A DNA stretch of 64,000 nucleotides from Rhodococcus jostii RHA1. GTDB taxonomy: Bacteria; Actinomycetota; Actinomycetes; Mycobacteriales; Mycobacteriaceae. A program made the position numbers and the translations under genes. The notes under the pieces are model-generated. The model made no database searches and was not told the DNA's origin. It saw nothing but the letters and a program-made list of their open reading frames with translations. The stretch spans positions 2,914,001-2,978,000 of the forward strand of contig NC_008268.1 in the NCBI RefSeq assembly GCF_000014565.1, in the 5' to 3' direction. Below are positions 54,509 through 63,756 of the stretch, piece by piece (within the stretch, counting starts at the first letter, position 1; each line of letters starts with the position of its first letter).

Positions 54509-55887
54509 CCCTCGTCGCGGGCATCGATTCATCCACCCAGTCGTGCAAGGTGATCGTCTGCGACGCCGACACCGGTGAGTTCGTCCGCGAGGGCAGGGCC
54601 TCGCATCCGGACGGCACCGAGGTCGACCCGCAGGCGTGGGCGTCGGCCCTCGACAACGCCATCGCCGCCGCCGGCGGACTCGACGACGTCGCCGCGGTGT
54701 CGGTCGGCGCGCAACAGCACGGCATGGTGTGCCTCGACGACACCGGGACGGTCGTGCGTCCGGCGTTGTTGTGGAACGACACTCGTTCCGCCGACGCCGC
54801 CACCCAGCTGGTGGACGACCTCGGTGGTCCGGACGCGTGGGCGGACGCCGTCGGTGTGGTGCCGCTCGCCGCGATCACCGTCAGCAAGCTGCGCTGGCTC
54901 GCCGATTCGGAACCGGCCAACGCCGACCGGACGTCCGCGGTGTGCCTGCCGCACGACTGGCTCGGCTGGCAGCTCACCGGCAGGTCCGATCTCGGCACCC
55001 TGGCCACCGACCGCGGCGACGCCAGCGGCACCGGATACTTCTCCGCGGCCACGGATTCCTACCGACCCGACCTGCTGTCGCTGGCACTGCGCGGACGCAC
55101 CGCCGCCGTGCCGCGGGTGGCCCGCCCGGCCGAGAAGATCGGGGAAACCCGATGGGGCGCCGCGGTCGGTCCCGGCACCGGCGACAATGCTGCCGCCGCA
55201 CTCGCTCTCGACGCCCAGGAAGGTGACGTCGTCGTCTCCGTGGGAACGTCGGGCGTCGTATCCGCGGTATCGGTGACCCCGGCGAACGATCCGGGCGGTT
55301 TCGTCGCCGGCTTCGCCGACGCCACCGGACGTCAACTTCCCCTCGTGTGCACGCTGAACGCTGCCCGGGTACTCGACGCGACCGCCTCGCTGCTGGGTGT
55401 CGATCACGACGAGCTGTCGCGGCTGGCGCTGTCGGCGCCATCCGGCAGTGGCGGGCTCGTGATGGTGCCGTATTTCGAGGGTGAGCGCACCCCCAACCGT
55501 CCCAATGCCACCGGCTCCGTTCACGGACTCCGGCTGGCCAATTCGACCCCCGCCCACCTCGCCCGCGCGGCAGTCGAGGGGCTGCTGTGCGGCCTGGCGG
55601 AAGGCATCGACCACCTGACCGCCCAGGGCGTCACGGTGCGTCGCATCCTCCTCGTCGGCGGCGGCGCCCGCTCCCAGGCACTGTGCGAACTCGCGCCCGC
55701 CATCTTCGGGGCCCCGGTCCTGGTGCCGCAGCCGGCGGAGTACGTCGCGATCGGCGCATGCAGGCAGGCGGCTTGGACGCTGGCCGGGACCCCTGAACCA
55801 CCCAAGTGGGATCAGACGTCCACCCAGCGATACGAGGCCGACCCGGCACCCCAAGTGCGCGAACGGTATTCCTCCGTGAGGCGCTGA
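54505..55887 (+). CDS. xylB: Xylulokinase
   Basis: This 460-residue FGGY kinase phosphorylates D-xylulose to xylulose-5-phosphate. It shows [51 protein letters not shown] and the C-terminal [15 protein letters not shown]. It follows the kinase and dehydrogenase genes, so arabitol or xylitol can enter the pentose phosphate pathway. A long palindrome ends the operon. Confidence 0.92.
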   Translation: MTLVAGIDSSTQSCKVIVCDADTGEFVREGRASHPDGTEVDPQAWASALDNAIAAAGGLDDVAAVSVGAQQHGMVCLDDTGTVVRPALLWNDTRSADAATQLVDDLGGPDAWADAVGVVPLAAITVSKLRWLADSEPANADRTSAVCLPHDWLGWQLTGRSDLGTLATDRGDASGTGYFSAATDSYRPDLLSLALRGRTAAVPRVARPAEKIGETRWGAAVGPGTGDNAAAALALDAQEGDVVVSVGTSGVVSAVSVTPANDPGGFVAGFADATGRQLPLVCTLNAARVLDATASLLGVDHDELSRLALSAPSGSGGLVMVPYFEGERTPNRPNATGSVHGLRLANSTPAHLARAAVEGLLCGLAEGIDHLTAQGVTVRRILLVGGGARSQALCELAPAIFGAPVLVPQPAEYVAIGACRQAAWTLAGTPEPPKWDQTSTQRYEADPAPQVRERYSSVRR

Positions 55888-55891
55888 CGCG

Positions 55892-55937
55892 CCCGTGCGC
55901 GGTTAACGAGTCTCTGGACTCTTTAACCGCGCACGGG
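55892..55937. terminator. Long palindromic terminator between convergent genes
   Basis: CCCGTGCGCGGTTAA pairs perfectly with TTAACCGCGCACGGG, with an inner GAGTC/GACTC stem. It lies between the xylulokinase stop (55887) and the MDR stop (55941). A nearly identical copy is at 59356-59401. Confidence 0.8.
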
Positions 55938-55940
55938 TGG

Positions 55941-56948
55941 CTACGCCACCTTCACCAGCATCTTCCCGACATTTCCGCCGTGCATGAGCTGCAGGAAGGC
56001 GTCGACCGAGTTCTCGATGCCGTCGACGACGGTCTCGTCGTGGACCACGTCGCCGGATGCGAGCCACGGTCCCATCTTGGCGGCGAACTCGGGGAAGACG
56101 TGCGTGTAGTTGCCGAGGGTGAAGCCCTCGAGGGTGAGCCCCCGGCTGATGATGTTCACCATGTTGTCGGGGCCCGGTGTGCGCTCGGTGGCGTTGTACG
56201 CGGAGATGGCGCCGCACAGCGCGGCCCGGCCGCCGTTCCGCATGACGTCGAGTGCGGCCTCGAGGTGGTCGCCGCCGACGTTGTCGAAGTAGACGTCGAT
56301 GCCGTCGCCCGCGAGTCCGCGGAGTTGCTCACGCACCGGCGCCTGCTTGTAGTCGAAGGCGGCGTCGTATCCGTAACGATCGGTCAGCAGCGCGACCTTC
56401 TCCGCGGACCCGGCGGATCCGATGACGCGGGACGCCCCCTCGAGTCGTGCGATCTGCCCGGCGGCCGTCCCCACCGCACCCGCGGCGCCGGAGATGAACA
56501 CGGAGTCGCCGGCCTTCAGGTGTGCGACGTGGACGAGTCCGACGTACGCCGTGAGCCCGGTCAGTCCGAGAATCCCCAGATAGGCCGAGATCGGCACTCC
56601 CGGAATCTCGTCGACGACGCGGAATGCCGAGGCGTCACCCTGCGCGAGGTCCCGCCACCCGAGATCGTGGACCACTACCGAGCCGACCGGATGCGTGGCG
56701 GCGGTCGATTCGACGACGCGACCGACAGCTCCGCCGGTCATCGTCTCGCCCAGCGCGAACGGCGGGATGTACGACTTCACGTCGTTCATCCGGCCGCGCA
56801 TGTACGGGTCGACGGAGACGAATTCGTTGGCCACGCGCACCTGGTCGGGCCCGAGGTCGGGCAGCTCGACGGTGGCGGTGCGGAAGTCGTCCTGGGTGGG
56901 CCAGCCCACCGGCCGTTTGATCAGCTGAATCTGGGTGCTGGGCGTCAT
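55941..56948 (-). CDS. NADP-dependent zinc-free reductase (curcumin-reductase/PTGR type)
   Basis: This 335-residue MDR protein has the NADP-reductase pattern: NEFVSVDPYMRGRMNDVKSY, FISGAAGAVGTAAGQIARLEGA, VIGSAGSAEKVALL, DVYFDNVGGDHLEAAL. It reduces the double bond of alkenals or enones with NADPH and has no zinc ligands. ATG 56948 gives MTPSTQIQLIKRP. It is followed upstream by a DUF1304 protein and a divergent TetR, likely its regulator. Confidence 0.88.
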   Translation of the reverse strand: MTPSTQIQLIKRPVGWPTQDDFRTATVELPDLGPDQVRVANEFVSVDPYMRGRMNDVKSYIPPFALGETMTGGAVGRVVESTAATHPVGSVVVHDLGWRDLAQGDASAFRVVDEIPGVPISAYLGILGLTGLTAYVGLVHVAHLKAGDSVFISGAAGAVGTAAGQIARLEGASRVIGSAGSAEKVALLTDRYGYDAAFDYKQAPVREQLRGLAGDGIDVYFDNVGGDHLEAALDVMRNGGRAALCGAISAYNATERTPGPDNMVNIISRGLTLEGFTLGNYTHVFPEFAAKMGPWLASGDVVHDETVVDGIENSVDAFLQLMHGGNVGKMLVKVA

Positions 56949-56973
56949 GGTGTTCCTTTCGATACTTCTGAGG

Positions 56974-57360
56974 TCACAGCGCCAGTCCGAGCGCGAGGAG
57001 GATTACCGCGAGCAGCGGAAGTGTTCCCTGCGTGATCGCCGCGCGAGCCTTGTCGGGCGACGACAGCAGGAGCACGAGGGCTGCGAGCAGCATCGATCCC
57101 GCGCCGGCGAATACGAGGGCCGCACCGACGGCGGTCGCGCCGATGATCACGGCGACGATGCCGACTGCCGTCACGATCGCCAGGAAGAGGTTGTAGAAGC
57201 CCTGGTTGAAGGCAAGCTCCTTGGTGGCGCCGGCTTCTTCGGCACTGGTCCCGAACGTCGCGCGGGTGCGCGGCGAGGTCCAGAGGACGGACTCGAGCAC
57301 GAAGATGTAGACGTGCAGCGCACTGGCGAGTGCGGCAAGAACAAGACCCGCGGCGACCAT
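56974..57360 (-). CDS. DUF1304 membrane protein
   Basis: The 128-residue protein has four hydrophobic segments and the DUF1304 pattern LVLAALASALHVYIFVLESV, WTSPRTRATFGTS, FNQGFYNLFLAIV. ATG 57360 follows GAGGAGGG. Function unknown. It is divergent from the TetR gene across operator palindromes and co-directional with the MDR reductase 25 bp downstream, suggesting one stress-induced unit. Confidence 0.85.
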   Translation of the reverse strand: MVAAGLVLAALASALHVYIFVLESVLWTSPRTRATFGTSAEEAGATKELAFNQGFYNLFLAIVTAVGIVAVIIGATAVGAALVFAGAGSMLLAALVLLLSSPDKARAAITQGTLPLLAVILLALGLAL

Positions 57361-57390
57361 ACGAAAACCCTCCTCGTTCTGAACTGACCA

Positions 57391-57419
57391 TTTCAATATA
57401 TACTGAAACGGTCGTTTCA
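57391..57419. promoter_or_regulatory. TetR operators between divergent genes
   Basis: TGAAAC-GGTC-GTTTCA at 57404-57419 is an inverted repeat, and TTTCA...CTGAAA at 57391-57408 overlaps it. They sit between the DUF1304 and TetR starts, where the repressor would control both promoters. Confidence 0.65.
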
Positions 57420-57440
57420 CAACCAGGAGTGAGGATCGTC

Positions 57441-58034
57441 ATGCCGCGCACGCAGGATTTCGACACGGTCGAAGTGGTCGGCCGCGCCCGCGACCTGTTC
57501 TGGGACAAGGGCTTCGAAGCCACCTCGATACCCGACCTCGAGCGCGTCACCGGATTGAATCGGTCGAGCCTGTACAACGCGTTCACCAGCAAACGCGGGC
57601 TCTTCGACGCCGCCGTGCACGACTACCTGGACCGGGTGGTTCGCCCCCGGCTCCGCATCCTGACCGGCGAGCCGACCCGCCCCGACGCCGCCGTGCGCTA
57701 CTACCGCAGCCTTGCAGGCGCCCTCGCGGCCCTCCCCGACGAAACCCCCGGACGCGGCTGCCTACTGCTCAACAGTGCCGCCGGATTCGCCGCGCACGAC
57801 GACACGCAACGGTCCGTCGTCGACGCATACCAGCGCGAACTGTCCGGGGCACTCAGCCACGCACTCCGGGCCCACGACCCGGACGCGTCGACCGCCACCC
57901 TGGCCCACCGGACCCGGCTCCTGACGTCACTGTCCGTCAGCGCGCTCCTGCTGTCGCGGGTCAACCGGGACGAGGCCGTCGCGGTCGCGAACACCGCCGT
58001 CGAGCAGCTGGAGGAATGGCGGCCCACCTCCTGA
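57441..58034 (+). CDS. TetR-family regulator
   Basis: The 197-residue protein has an AcrR-type HTH (VVGRARDLFWDKGFEATSIP, DLERVTGLNRSSLYNAFTSK) and a TetR_C domain with PGRGCLLLNSAAGFA, the pattern of NemR/AcrR-like regulators that sense electrophiles via cysteine. ATG 57441 follows AGGAGTGAGG. It is divergent from DUF1304/MDR, which fits control of an enone-reducing stress unit. It ends in a long hairpin with the amidohydrolase gene. Confidence 0.88.
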   Translation: MPRTQDFDTVEVVGRARDLFWDKGFEATSIPDLERVTGLNRSSLYNAFTSKRGLFDAAVHDYLDRVVRPRLRILTGEPTRPDAAVRYYRSLAGALAALPDETPGRGCLLLNSAAGFAAHDDTQRSVVDAYQRELSGALSHALRAHDPDASTATLAHRTRLLTSLSVSALLLSRVNRDEAVAVANTAVEQLEEWRPTS

Positions 58035-58077
58035 CGTGAGTGGCAAAGAGTGCCCCGACACGCTTTGCCACTCACGT
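58034..58077. terminator. Palindrome holding both convergent stop codons
   Basis: ACGTGAGTGGCAAAG pairs perfectly with CTTTGCCACTCACGT around a fourteen-base loop. The TetR stop ends on its first base and the amidohydrolase stop (58072-58074) is inside its right arm. It probably acts as a bidirectional terminator. Confidence 0.75.
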
Positions 58078-59310
58078 GCGCTGGTGCCCGCTGACCCAGT
58101 CCGCCATGACGTCCGCCAGCGCCTCGGCGCCGCGGTTGCAGTCGTCGGCCTCGGCGAACTCGTCGGGCGAGTGGGACACCCCGGTGGGGTTGCGGACGAA
58201 CATCATCGCCGTGGGCACCTTCGCGGACAGGATCCCGGCGTCGTGCCCGGCAGCGGTCGGGAGGACGGGAATGTCACCGAGATGGGCGAGTGAGCGGCGC
58301 AGTCGTTCCCGGGTGGAGTGCGGGAATTCGACGATCGGCGTGACCGATTCGGCGTCCACCTCGAGACCGATACCGTCGGCGGCGGCGTAGGCCTGTGCCT
58401 CGGCGGTAATCTGCTGCACCAGCTTGGTCAACGTCTCCTCGTCGGCGGCCCGCGCGTCCAGCCACGCCCGCACCTCCGACGGAATGGCGTTGGCACCGTT
58501 GGGAAGTACTCGCACCTTGCCGAACGTCGCGACCGCCTCGTGCAGCGTCGCGGCGGTTCGGGCCGTATGGACCGAGGAGGCGAAGGCGAGCATGGGGTCG
58601 CGACGGTCGACGAGTCGGGTGGCGCCGGCGTGGTTGGCCTCCCCGGAGAACACGAACTGCCACCGGCCGTGCGGCCAGATCGACGACGCCACGGCGATGG
58701 GGCTGTCGATCAGGTCGAGGGCGCGCCCCTGCTCGACGTGCAACTCGACGTACACCCCGACGCGGTCGACGAGGTCGGGGTCCTCACCGAGAAGGTGCGG
58801 GTCGCGGCCGGCGCCGACCAGGGCCTCACCGAGGCTGATGCCGTCGTTGTCCCGCAGCGCAAGGGCGCGCGCGGGTGCCAGTGCCCCGGTGGACAGTTGC
58901 GAGCCAACGCACGCGACACCGAACCGCGCGCCCTCCTCGTCGGAGAAGGCAGTGACCGCCACCGGACGGGTTGGAGCGATCCCCCGTTTCCGCACGAGGT
59001 CGATCGCGGCGAACGCGGACACCACGCCCAGCGGTCCGTCGTAGGCGCCGCCGTCGGGTACCGAATCGAGGTGCGATCCGGTGACGAAACTGTCGCGGGG
59101 GTCGCCGTCCCAGCCGTCGGGCATCCACCACGCCCACAGATTGCCGTTGCGGTCCTCCTCGACGCTCATGCCGCGTGCCTGCGCACAGTCCGAGAACCAT
59201 TCGCGCAGCGTCATGTCGGCGTCGTTCCACGCGAATCTTCGGTAGCCCCGGGTCGACTTGTGCTGTCCCACATCGAGGATGGTCGCCCACAGCGAATCGA
59301 AGGAAGTCAT
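58072..59310 (-). CDS. M20 amidohydrolase (allantoate / N-carbamoyl-amino-acid type)
   Basis: The 412-residue metal enzyme has TGSHLDSVPDGGAYDGPLGV, the catalytic Glu in FSDEEGARFG, LHVEQGRALD and the dimerisation and closing motifs PTAAGHDAGILS and GVSHSPDEF. These mark the allantoate amidohydrolase/N-carbamoyl-L-amino acid hydrolase group, which splits C-N bonds releasing ammonia and CO2. The exact substrate is open. It lies upstream of the GlxD gene, so nitrogen recovery is a likely theme. Confidence 0.87.
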   Translation of the reverse strand: MTSFDSLWATILDVGQHKSTRGYRRFAWNDADMTLREWFSDCAQARGMSVEEDRNGNLWAWWMPDGWDGDPRDSFVTGSHLDSVPDGGAYDGPLGVVSAFAAIDLVRKRGIAPTRPVAVTAFSDEEGARFGVACVGSQLSTGALAPARALALRDNDGISLGEALVGAGRDPHLLGEDPDLVDRVGVYVELHVEQGRALDLIDSPIAVASSIWPHGRWQFVFSGEANHAGATRLVDRRDPMLAFASSVHTARTAATLHEAVATFGKVRVLPNGANAIPSEVRAWLDARAADEETLTKLVQQITAEAQAYAAADGIGLEVDAESVTPIVEFPHSTRERLRRSLAHLGDIPVLPTAAGHDAGILSAKVPTAMMFVRNPTGVSHSPDEFAEADDCNRGAEALADVMADWVSGHQRT

Positions 59311-59355
59311 GTTCTCGGTCCTCTACTCATAGTGTCAAGCCGGCAGCGCTTCGCG

Positions 59356-59401
59356 CCCGTGTGTGGTTAGCGAGTCCCTGGACTCCTTAACCGCGCACGG
59401 G
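59356..59401. terminator. Second copy of the palindromic repeat
   Basis: The sequence is a near copy of 55892-55937: arms CCCGTGTGTGGTTAG and TTAACCGCGCACGGG, with the same GAGTCCCTGGACTC centre. It lies downstream of the GlxD stop and just upstream of the amidohydrolase, so it should end the Glx transcript. Confidence 0.75.
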
Positions 59402-59414
59402 TGGCGGAGCCGCC

Positions 59415-60731
59415 CTACAGGGTGCCGGGGATCCAGGTGGTTCCGGCGAGGGGCACGCGGGCCATCGCCGACGCCTCGACGGTGAGGGCGACGAGGTCCT
59501 CCGGTTCGAGGTTGCGCAGGTGCGACTTGCCGCAGGCGCGGGCGAGGGTCTGCGCCTCCATGGTGAGCACCCGCAAGTAGTTCGCGAGCCGCCGTCCGCC
59601 CTCGACGGGGTCGAGGTTCTTCGACAGTTCCGGGTCCTGGGTGGTGATGCCGGCGGGATCCTTGCCGGCCTGGAAGTCGTCGTAGAACCCGGCGGCCGAG
59701 CCGAGCTCCTCGTACTGCTTCGCGTAGCGGGGGCTGTTGTCGCCCAGCGCGATCAGGGCTGCGGTGCCGATGGCGACGGCGTCCGCCCCGAGGGCCATCG
59801 CCTTCGCGACGTCGGCGCCGCTGCGGATGCCACCGGACACGATGAGCTGCACCTTCCTGTGCACACCCAGTTCCTGCAGCGCCTGGACCGCCTGCGGGAT
59901 CGCGGCCAGGGTGGGGATGCCGACGTGCTCGATGAACACGTCCTGGGTGGCGGCAGTGCCACCCTGCATGCCGTCGACCACGACGACGTCGGCGCCGGCC
60001 TTCACGGCGAGTTTCACGTCGTAGTAGGTGCGGGTGGCGCCGACCTTGATGTAGATCGGCTTCTCCCAGTTGGTGATCTCGCGCAGTTCGATGATCTTGA
60101 TGGCGAGGTCGTCGGGGCCGGTCCAGTCGGGGTGCCTGCACGCTGACCGCTGATCCACACCCATCGGGAGGGTGCGCATCCCGGCGACACGTTCGGTGAT
60201 CTTCTGCCCCAGCAGCATTCCGCCGCCGCCGGGCTTGGCGCCCTGCCCGAGGACGATCTCGATGGCGTCGGCCTTGCGCAGATCGTCCGGGTTCATCCCG
60301 TACCGCGACGGCAGGTACTGGTAGACGAGGTTCTTCGACTGCCCCCGTTCCTCGGGCGTCATGCCGCCGTCACCGGTGGTGGTGGACGTGCCGACCTCGC
60401 TGGCGCCGCGGCCGAGCGCTTCCTTCGCCTGCCCGGACAGCGCACCGAAGCTCATGCCGGCGATGGTGATCGGGATGTCCAGGTGCAGCGGGAACTTGGC
60501 GTTGCGGTCGCCGAGCACGACGTCGGTGTCGCACTTCTCGCGGTAGCCCTCGAGCGGGTACCGCGACATCGACGCACCGAGGAACAGCAGATCGTCGAAG
60601 TGCGGCAGCTTGCGCTTGGCACCCCAGCCGCGGATGTCGTAGATGCCGGTCTCGGCGGCCCGCTGGATCTCGGAGATGACGCCGCGGTCGAACGTCGCCG
60701 ATTCGCGCAGGGCCGGGTTCGGGGTAGTCAT
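59415..60731 (-). CDS. glxD: FMN-binding glutamate synthase-like protein (GlxD/MgsC)
   Basis: The 438-residue protein is the FMN/Fe-S domain of glutamate synthase as a separate subunit: TIAGMSFGALSGQAKEALGRG, GEGG-like TGDGGMTPEERG, GAKPGGGGMLLGQK, VVVDGMQGGTAATQ and GGIRSGADVAKAMALGADAV. With GlxB and GlxC it makes a three-part enzyme resembling N-methylglutamate synthase. ATG 60731 gives MTTPNPALRE. It is the last gene of the set; the palindrome 59356 follows. Confidence 0.9.
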   Translation of the reverse strand: MTTPNPALRESATFDRGVISEIQRAAETGIYDIRGWGAKRKLPHFDDLLFLGASMSRYPLEGYREKCDTDVVLGDRNAKFPLHLDIPITIAGMSFGALSGQAKEALGRGASEVGTSTTTGDGGMTPEERGQSKNLVYQYLPSRYGMNPDDLRKADAIEIVLGQGAKPGGGGMLLGQKITERVAGMRTLPMGVDQRSACRHPDWTGPDDLAIKIIELREITNWEKPIYIKVGATRTYYDVKLAVKAGADVVVVDGMQGGTAATQDVFIEHVGIPTLAAIPQAVQALQELGVHRKVQLIVSGGIRSGADVAKAMALGADAVAIGTAALIALGDNSPRYAKQYEELGSAAGFYDDFQAGKDPAGITTQDPELSKNLDPVEGGRRLANYLRVLTMEAQTLARACGKSHLRNLEPEDLVALTVEASAMARVPLAGTTWIPGTL

Positions 60732-60741
60732 GACGGTTCTC

Positions 60742-61440
60742 CTAGTACGCGCTGGCGTTGTCGACGTGGAAGTTGTAGAGCTTGCGGGCGGAGCCGTAGC
60801 GGGTGAACTCGGACGGGTCGGCGTCGAAACCGGCCTGATCCAGCAGCTCCCGCAGTTCCGTCAGGTGCTCCTCGCGCATCTCCTTCTTGATGCAGTCGGC
60901 GCCGAGGGAGGCGACGGTGCCACGCACATAGATGCGGGCCTCGTACAGCGAGTCGCCGAGGGCCTCACCGGCGTCGCCCAGGACGACGAGCCGCCCCGCC
61001 TGACCCATGAACGCGGACATGTGGCCGATGTTGCCGCCGACGACGATGTCGACGCCCTTCATCGAGATTCCGCAGCGGGCGGCGGCATTGCCGTCGATCA
61101 CGAGCAGGCCGCCGTGGGCGGTGGCGCCCGCGGACTGCGACGCGTCACCCTTGACGTGCACCGTCCCCGACATCATGTTCTCGGCGACCCCCACCCCGGA
61201 GTTGCCGGTGACGGTCACCGTCGCGTGCTGGTTCATGCCGGCGCAGTAGTAGCCGACGTGTCCGTCGATGGTGACGTCGATGTCGGAGTCGAGGCCGCAG
61301 GCCAGTGCGTGCGCGCCCTGCGGGCCGGTGACGGTGACCTTCTTCGGGGCCTCCGGCGAGGTGAGCCGCTCGTTGATGGCACGGGTACTCGACGTCTCGA
61401 GGTTCAGGACAGTCGCTTCGGTGGTGGCTACCGGTGCCAT
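60742..61440 (-). CDS. glxC: GXGXG-motif glutamate synthase-like subunit (GlxC/MgsB)
   Basis: The 232-residue protein is the beta-helix domain of glutamate synthase: repeated G-x-x-G-x-x-x-G turns such as GHVGYYCAGMNQHATVTV, GTVHVKGDASQSAG, GGNIGHMSAFMGQ, GDAGEALGDSLYEARI. It forms a structural partner of GlxB and GlxD. ATG 61440 gives MAPVATTEA and overlaps the amidotransferase end by 13 bases, so the genes are coupled. Confidence 0.88.
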   Translation of the reverse strand: MAPVATTEATVLNLETSSTRAINERLTSPEAPKKVTVTGPQGAHALACGLDSDIDVTIDGHVGYYCAGMNQHATVTVTGNSGVGVAENMMSGTVHVKGDASQSAGATAHGGLLVIDGNAAARCGISMKGVDIVVGGNIGHMSAFMGQAGRLVVLGDAGEALGDSLYEARIYVRGTVASLGADCIKKEMREEHLTELRELLDQAGFDADPSEFTRYGSARKLYNFHVDNASAY

Positions 61441-62324
61441 ACGTACACCTCTTCCGGTTCGGGCTCGAAGATTCGGGCGTTGTCGACGCCGGGCAGGTTC
61501 GCCAGGGCGCGGTATTCGGACGCCATCGCGACCCACTGGTCGGTCTCGGCGATGACGGCGGGTTTGCAGGAGATGGCGTCCCGGACCACGGCGAACGAGT
61601 CGGCCGTCGAGACGAGCAGGGTGTAGAAACCGTCGAACGTCTCGTTCAGCATCAGCAGCGCCTTCTCCAAGTCGCCGCCCTCGGCGAGCTGCCTGGCGAC
61701 GAACCGCGCCCCGACCTCGGTGTCGTTGGCGCTGTCGAACACGACGCCGTCACGTTCGAGCTGATGCTTGATGCTCATGTGGTTGGAGAACGAGCCGTTG
61801 TGGACGAGGCACTGGTCGGGGCCGACGGAGAACGGGTGCGACCCCTCGGCGGTCACCGCGGATTCGGTGGCCATGCGGGTGTGCGCGACACCCTGCCAGC
61901 CGCTCGCCGACGGCAGCCCGAACCGGTTCGCCAGGTCGATGGGGTTTCCGACCCCCTTGAGGACGGTCAGGTCGTCGCCGAAGCCGATGACCCGTGCCGA
62001 CGGCACCACGCTGCGCACGGCCGCCGCGAGATCTGCCGCGCCGACGACGCCGTGCAGGATCGTCGTCGGGTCGAGGTCGATTCCGGTGACGGTGGTGTCG
62101 AGTGACGCCGACAGCGTTGCGGCGAGTTCCGTTGCGGGGACAGGGCAGTCGAGTAGCGAGACCGTGGACTCACCGACCGGCGACCAGGTCCGGTCGCCGT
62201 AAATCGCCATGCCTGCGGAATCGGGTCCGCGGTCGCACATCTGACCGAGCATGTCGGTGAGCAGGGCGCCGAGTTGTGGGTAGAGGGACGGCTCACGCAG
62301 GTGAAGTCCGACGATTCCACACAT
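61428..62324 (-). CDS. glxB: Class II glutamine amidotransferase (GlxB/MgsA)
   Basis: The 298-residue enzyme has the N-terminal nucleophile Cys2 (MCGIVGLHLREP), CDRGPDSAGMAIYGD and HTRMATESAVT...CLVHNGSFSNHMSI, the class II glutaminase pattern. It releases ammonia from glutamine (or uses a gamma-glutamyl donor) for transfer to the GlxC/GlxD parts. It follows glutamine-synthetase-like GlnT by 24 bp. Confidence 0.9.
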   Translation of the reverse strand: MCGIVGLHLREPSLYPQLGALLTDMLGQMCDRGPDSAGMAIYGDRTWSPVGESTVSLLDCPVPATELAATLSASLDTTVTGIDLDPTTILHGVVGAADLAAAVRSVVPSARVIGFGDDLTVLKGVGNPIDLANRFGLPSASGWQGVAHTRMATESAVTAEGSHPFSVGPDQCLVHNGSFSNHMSIKHQLERDGVVFDSANDTEVGARFVARQLAEGGDLEKALLMLNETFDGFYTLLVSTADSFAVVRDAISCKPAVIAETDQWVAMASEYRALANLPGVDNARIFEPEPEEVYVWHR

Positions 62325-62348
62325 GGATGTCTCCTTTCGGGAGGTCGT

Positions 62349-63710
62349 TCAGAACGCTGTCAGGTAGTGGTCGAGTTCCCAGGGGGAGACGGTGTTGTGC
62401 CAGGCGAAGAACTCCTCGCGCTTGAGTTTCGCGAAGTACTCGGCGACCCCGGGGCCTGCGACGTCCAGGGCGCCCGTGACGACCGGATCCGATTCCAGGG
62501 CGTCCATCGCGTGCAGCAGCGTCATCGGCAGCATGTCGCTGGGACTGTCGCCGGAGCCGGGGGTGCCGGGGTCGAGATCCCGTTCGATGCCGTCGAGGCC
62601 GGCGGCGATGGCGGCGGCCGCGGCGAGGTAGGGGTTGGCCGAGCCGTCGCCGCCGCGCAGTTCCACCCGGTTCCTGTCCGGAACCCGGAGGTAGTGGGTG
62701 CGGTCGTTGCCGCCGTACGTGGCGTAGCGCGGCGACCAGGTGGCACCGCTGCTGGTGGACGTGGCCCCGGTGCGTTTGTACGAGTTGACGGTCGGCGCGA
62801 TCACTCCCTGCAGCGCGCACGCGTGCTCGAGGATTCCCGCGATGAACGCGTACGCCGTCCTCGACAGTCCCAGCCCCTTGGGATCGTCGCCGTCCGGGAA
62901 CACCGAACCGGCGTCGTTCCACAGCGACAGGTGCAGGTGCATGCCGGAACCGGTGCGATCGGAGAAGGGTTTGGGCATGAACGTGGCTTTCATGCCACGC
63001 TTCTCGGCGATCACCGACAGCAGGTACCGGGCGGTGATCACCCGGTCGGCGGTGGTCAGGGCGTCGGCGTAGTCGAAGTTCTGCTCGAACTGCCCGTTGC
63101 CGTCCTCGTGGTCGTTGGCATAGTTGCCCCACCCGAGCGCGTTCATGGCCGCGGACACCTCGGTCAGATGGTCGTACATCCGGGTGACGTCGCGGGCGTC
63201 GTAACACGGCTGACGGCTGACGTCGGCCGTGTCCGCGGTGGTGAGGGCGCCGTCCCCGGTGCGGTGGACGAGGAAGTACTCGATCTCCGCGCCGACGTTG
63301 ACGGACAGGCCGAGATCGGACGCCTTCCTCAGCGTCTCCTTCAGGATCACCCGCGGCGCATACGGCCAGGGCTTTCCCTCCACGTGCGGGTCGCAGTGCA
63401 CGATCGCCAGTCCGGGCTTCACGAACGGGATCGGCGTGAACGACGAGACATCGGGCACGGCAACGAGATCGGAGTCCTTGGGCTCCTGCCCCATGTGCCC
63501 GGCCGCGTACCCGGCGAAGCCCACGCCGTCGTCCTGAAGCTGCTCGACGGCCTCGATCGGGACCAGTTTGGCGCACGGCTTGCCGGACAGCGTCACGAAC
63601 AGGGCGAGGATGAAGGTGGTTCCGGTGGCCCGGGCCACCTCGGACAAGGTCTGCGGTGGGGTTGTCACGATGTTCTGCGCGGTGAACGCGTCGGCAGTGT
63701 CGACAGCCAT
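62349..63710 (-). CDS. glnT: GlnT/gamma-glutamylmethylamide synthetase-like enzyme
   Basis: This 453-residue glutamine-synthetase-fold enzyme has GAEIEYFLVHRT, NGQFEQNFDYADALTTAD, GSGMHLHLSLW and NRVELRGGDGSANPYL for metal, glutamate and ATP binding. It groups with GlnT/GmaS rather than main GlnA: the N-terminus is short and the latch differs. It joins glutamate to ammonia or a small amine. ATG 63710 follows AGGAGC. With GlxBCD downstream, amine assimilation through gamma-glutamyl compounds is likely. Confidence 0.88.
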   Translation of the reverse strand: MAVDTADAFTAQNIVTTPPQTLSEVARATGTTFILALFVTLSGKPCAKLVPIEAVEQLQDDGVGFAGYAAGHMGQEPKDSDLVAVPDVSSFTPIPFVKPGLAIVHCDPHVEGKPWPYAPRVILKETLRKASDLGLSVNVGAEIEYFLVHRTGDGALTTADTADVSRQPCYDARDVTRMYDHLTEVSAAMNALGWGNYANDHEDGNGQFEQNFDYADALTTADRVITARYLLSVIAEKRGMKATFMPKPFSDRTGSGMHLHLSLWNDAGSVFPDGDDPKGLGLSRTAYAFIAGILEHACALQGVIAPTVNSYKRTGATSTSSGATWSPRYATYGGNDRTHYLRVPDRNRVELRGGDGSANPYLAAAAAIAAGLDGIERDLDPGTPGSGDSPSDMLPMTLLHAMDALESDPVVTGALDVAGPGVAEYFAKLKREEFFAWHNTVSPWELDHYLTAF

Positions 63711-63756
63711 GGGTAGCTCCTGAACTGGTGGTCTACGGGGTGAGGGGGTCTGTGGG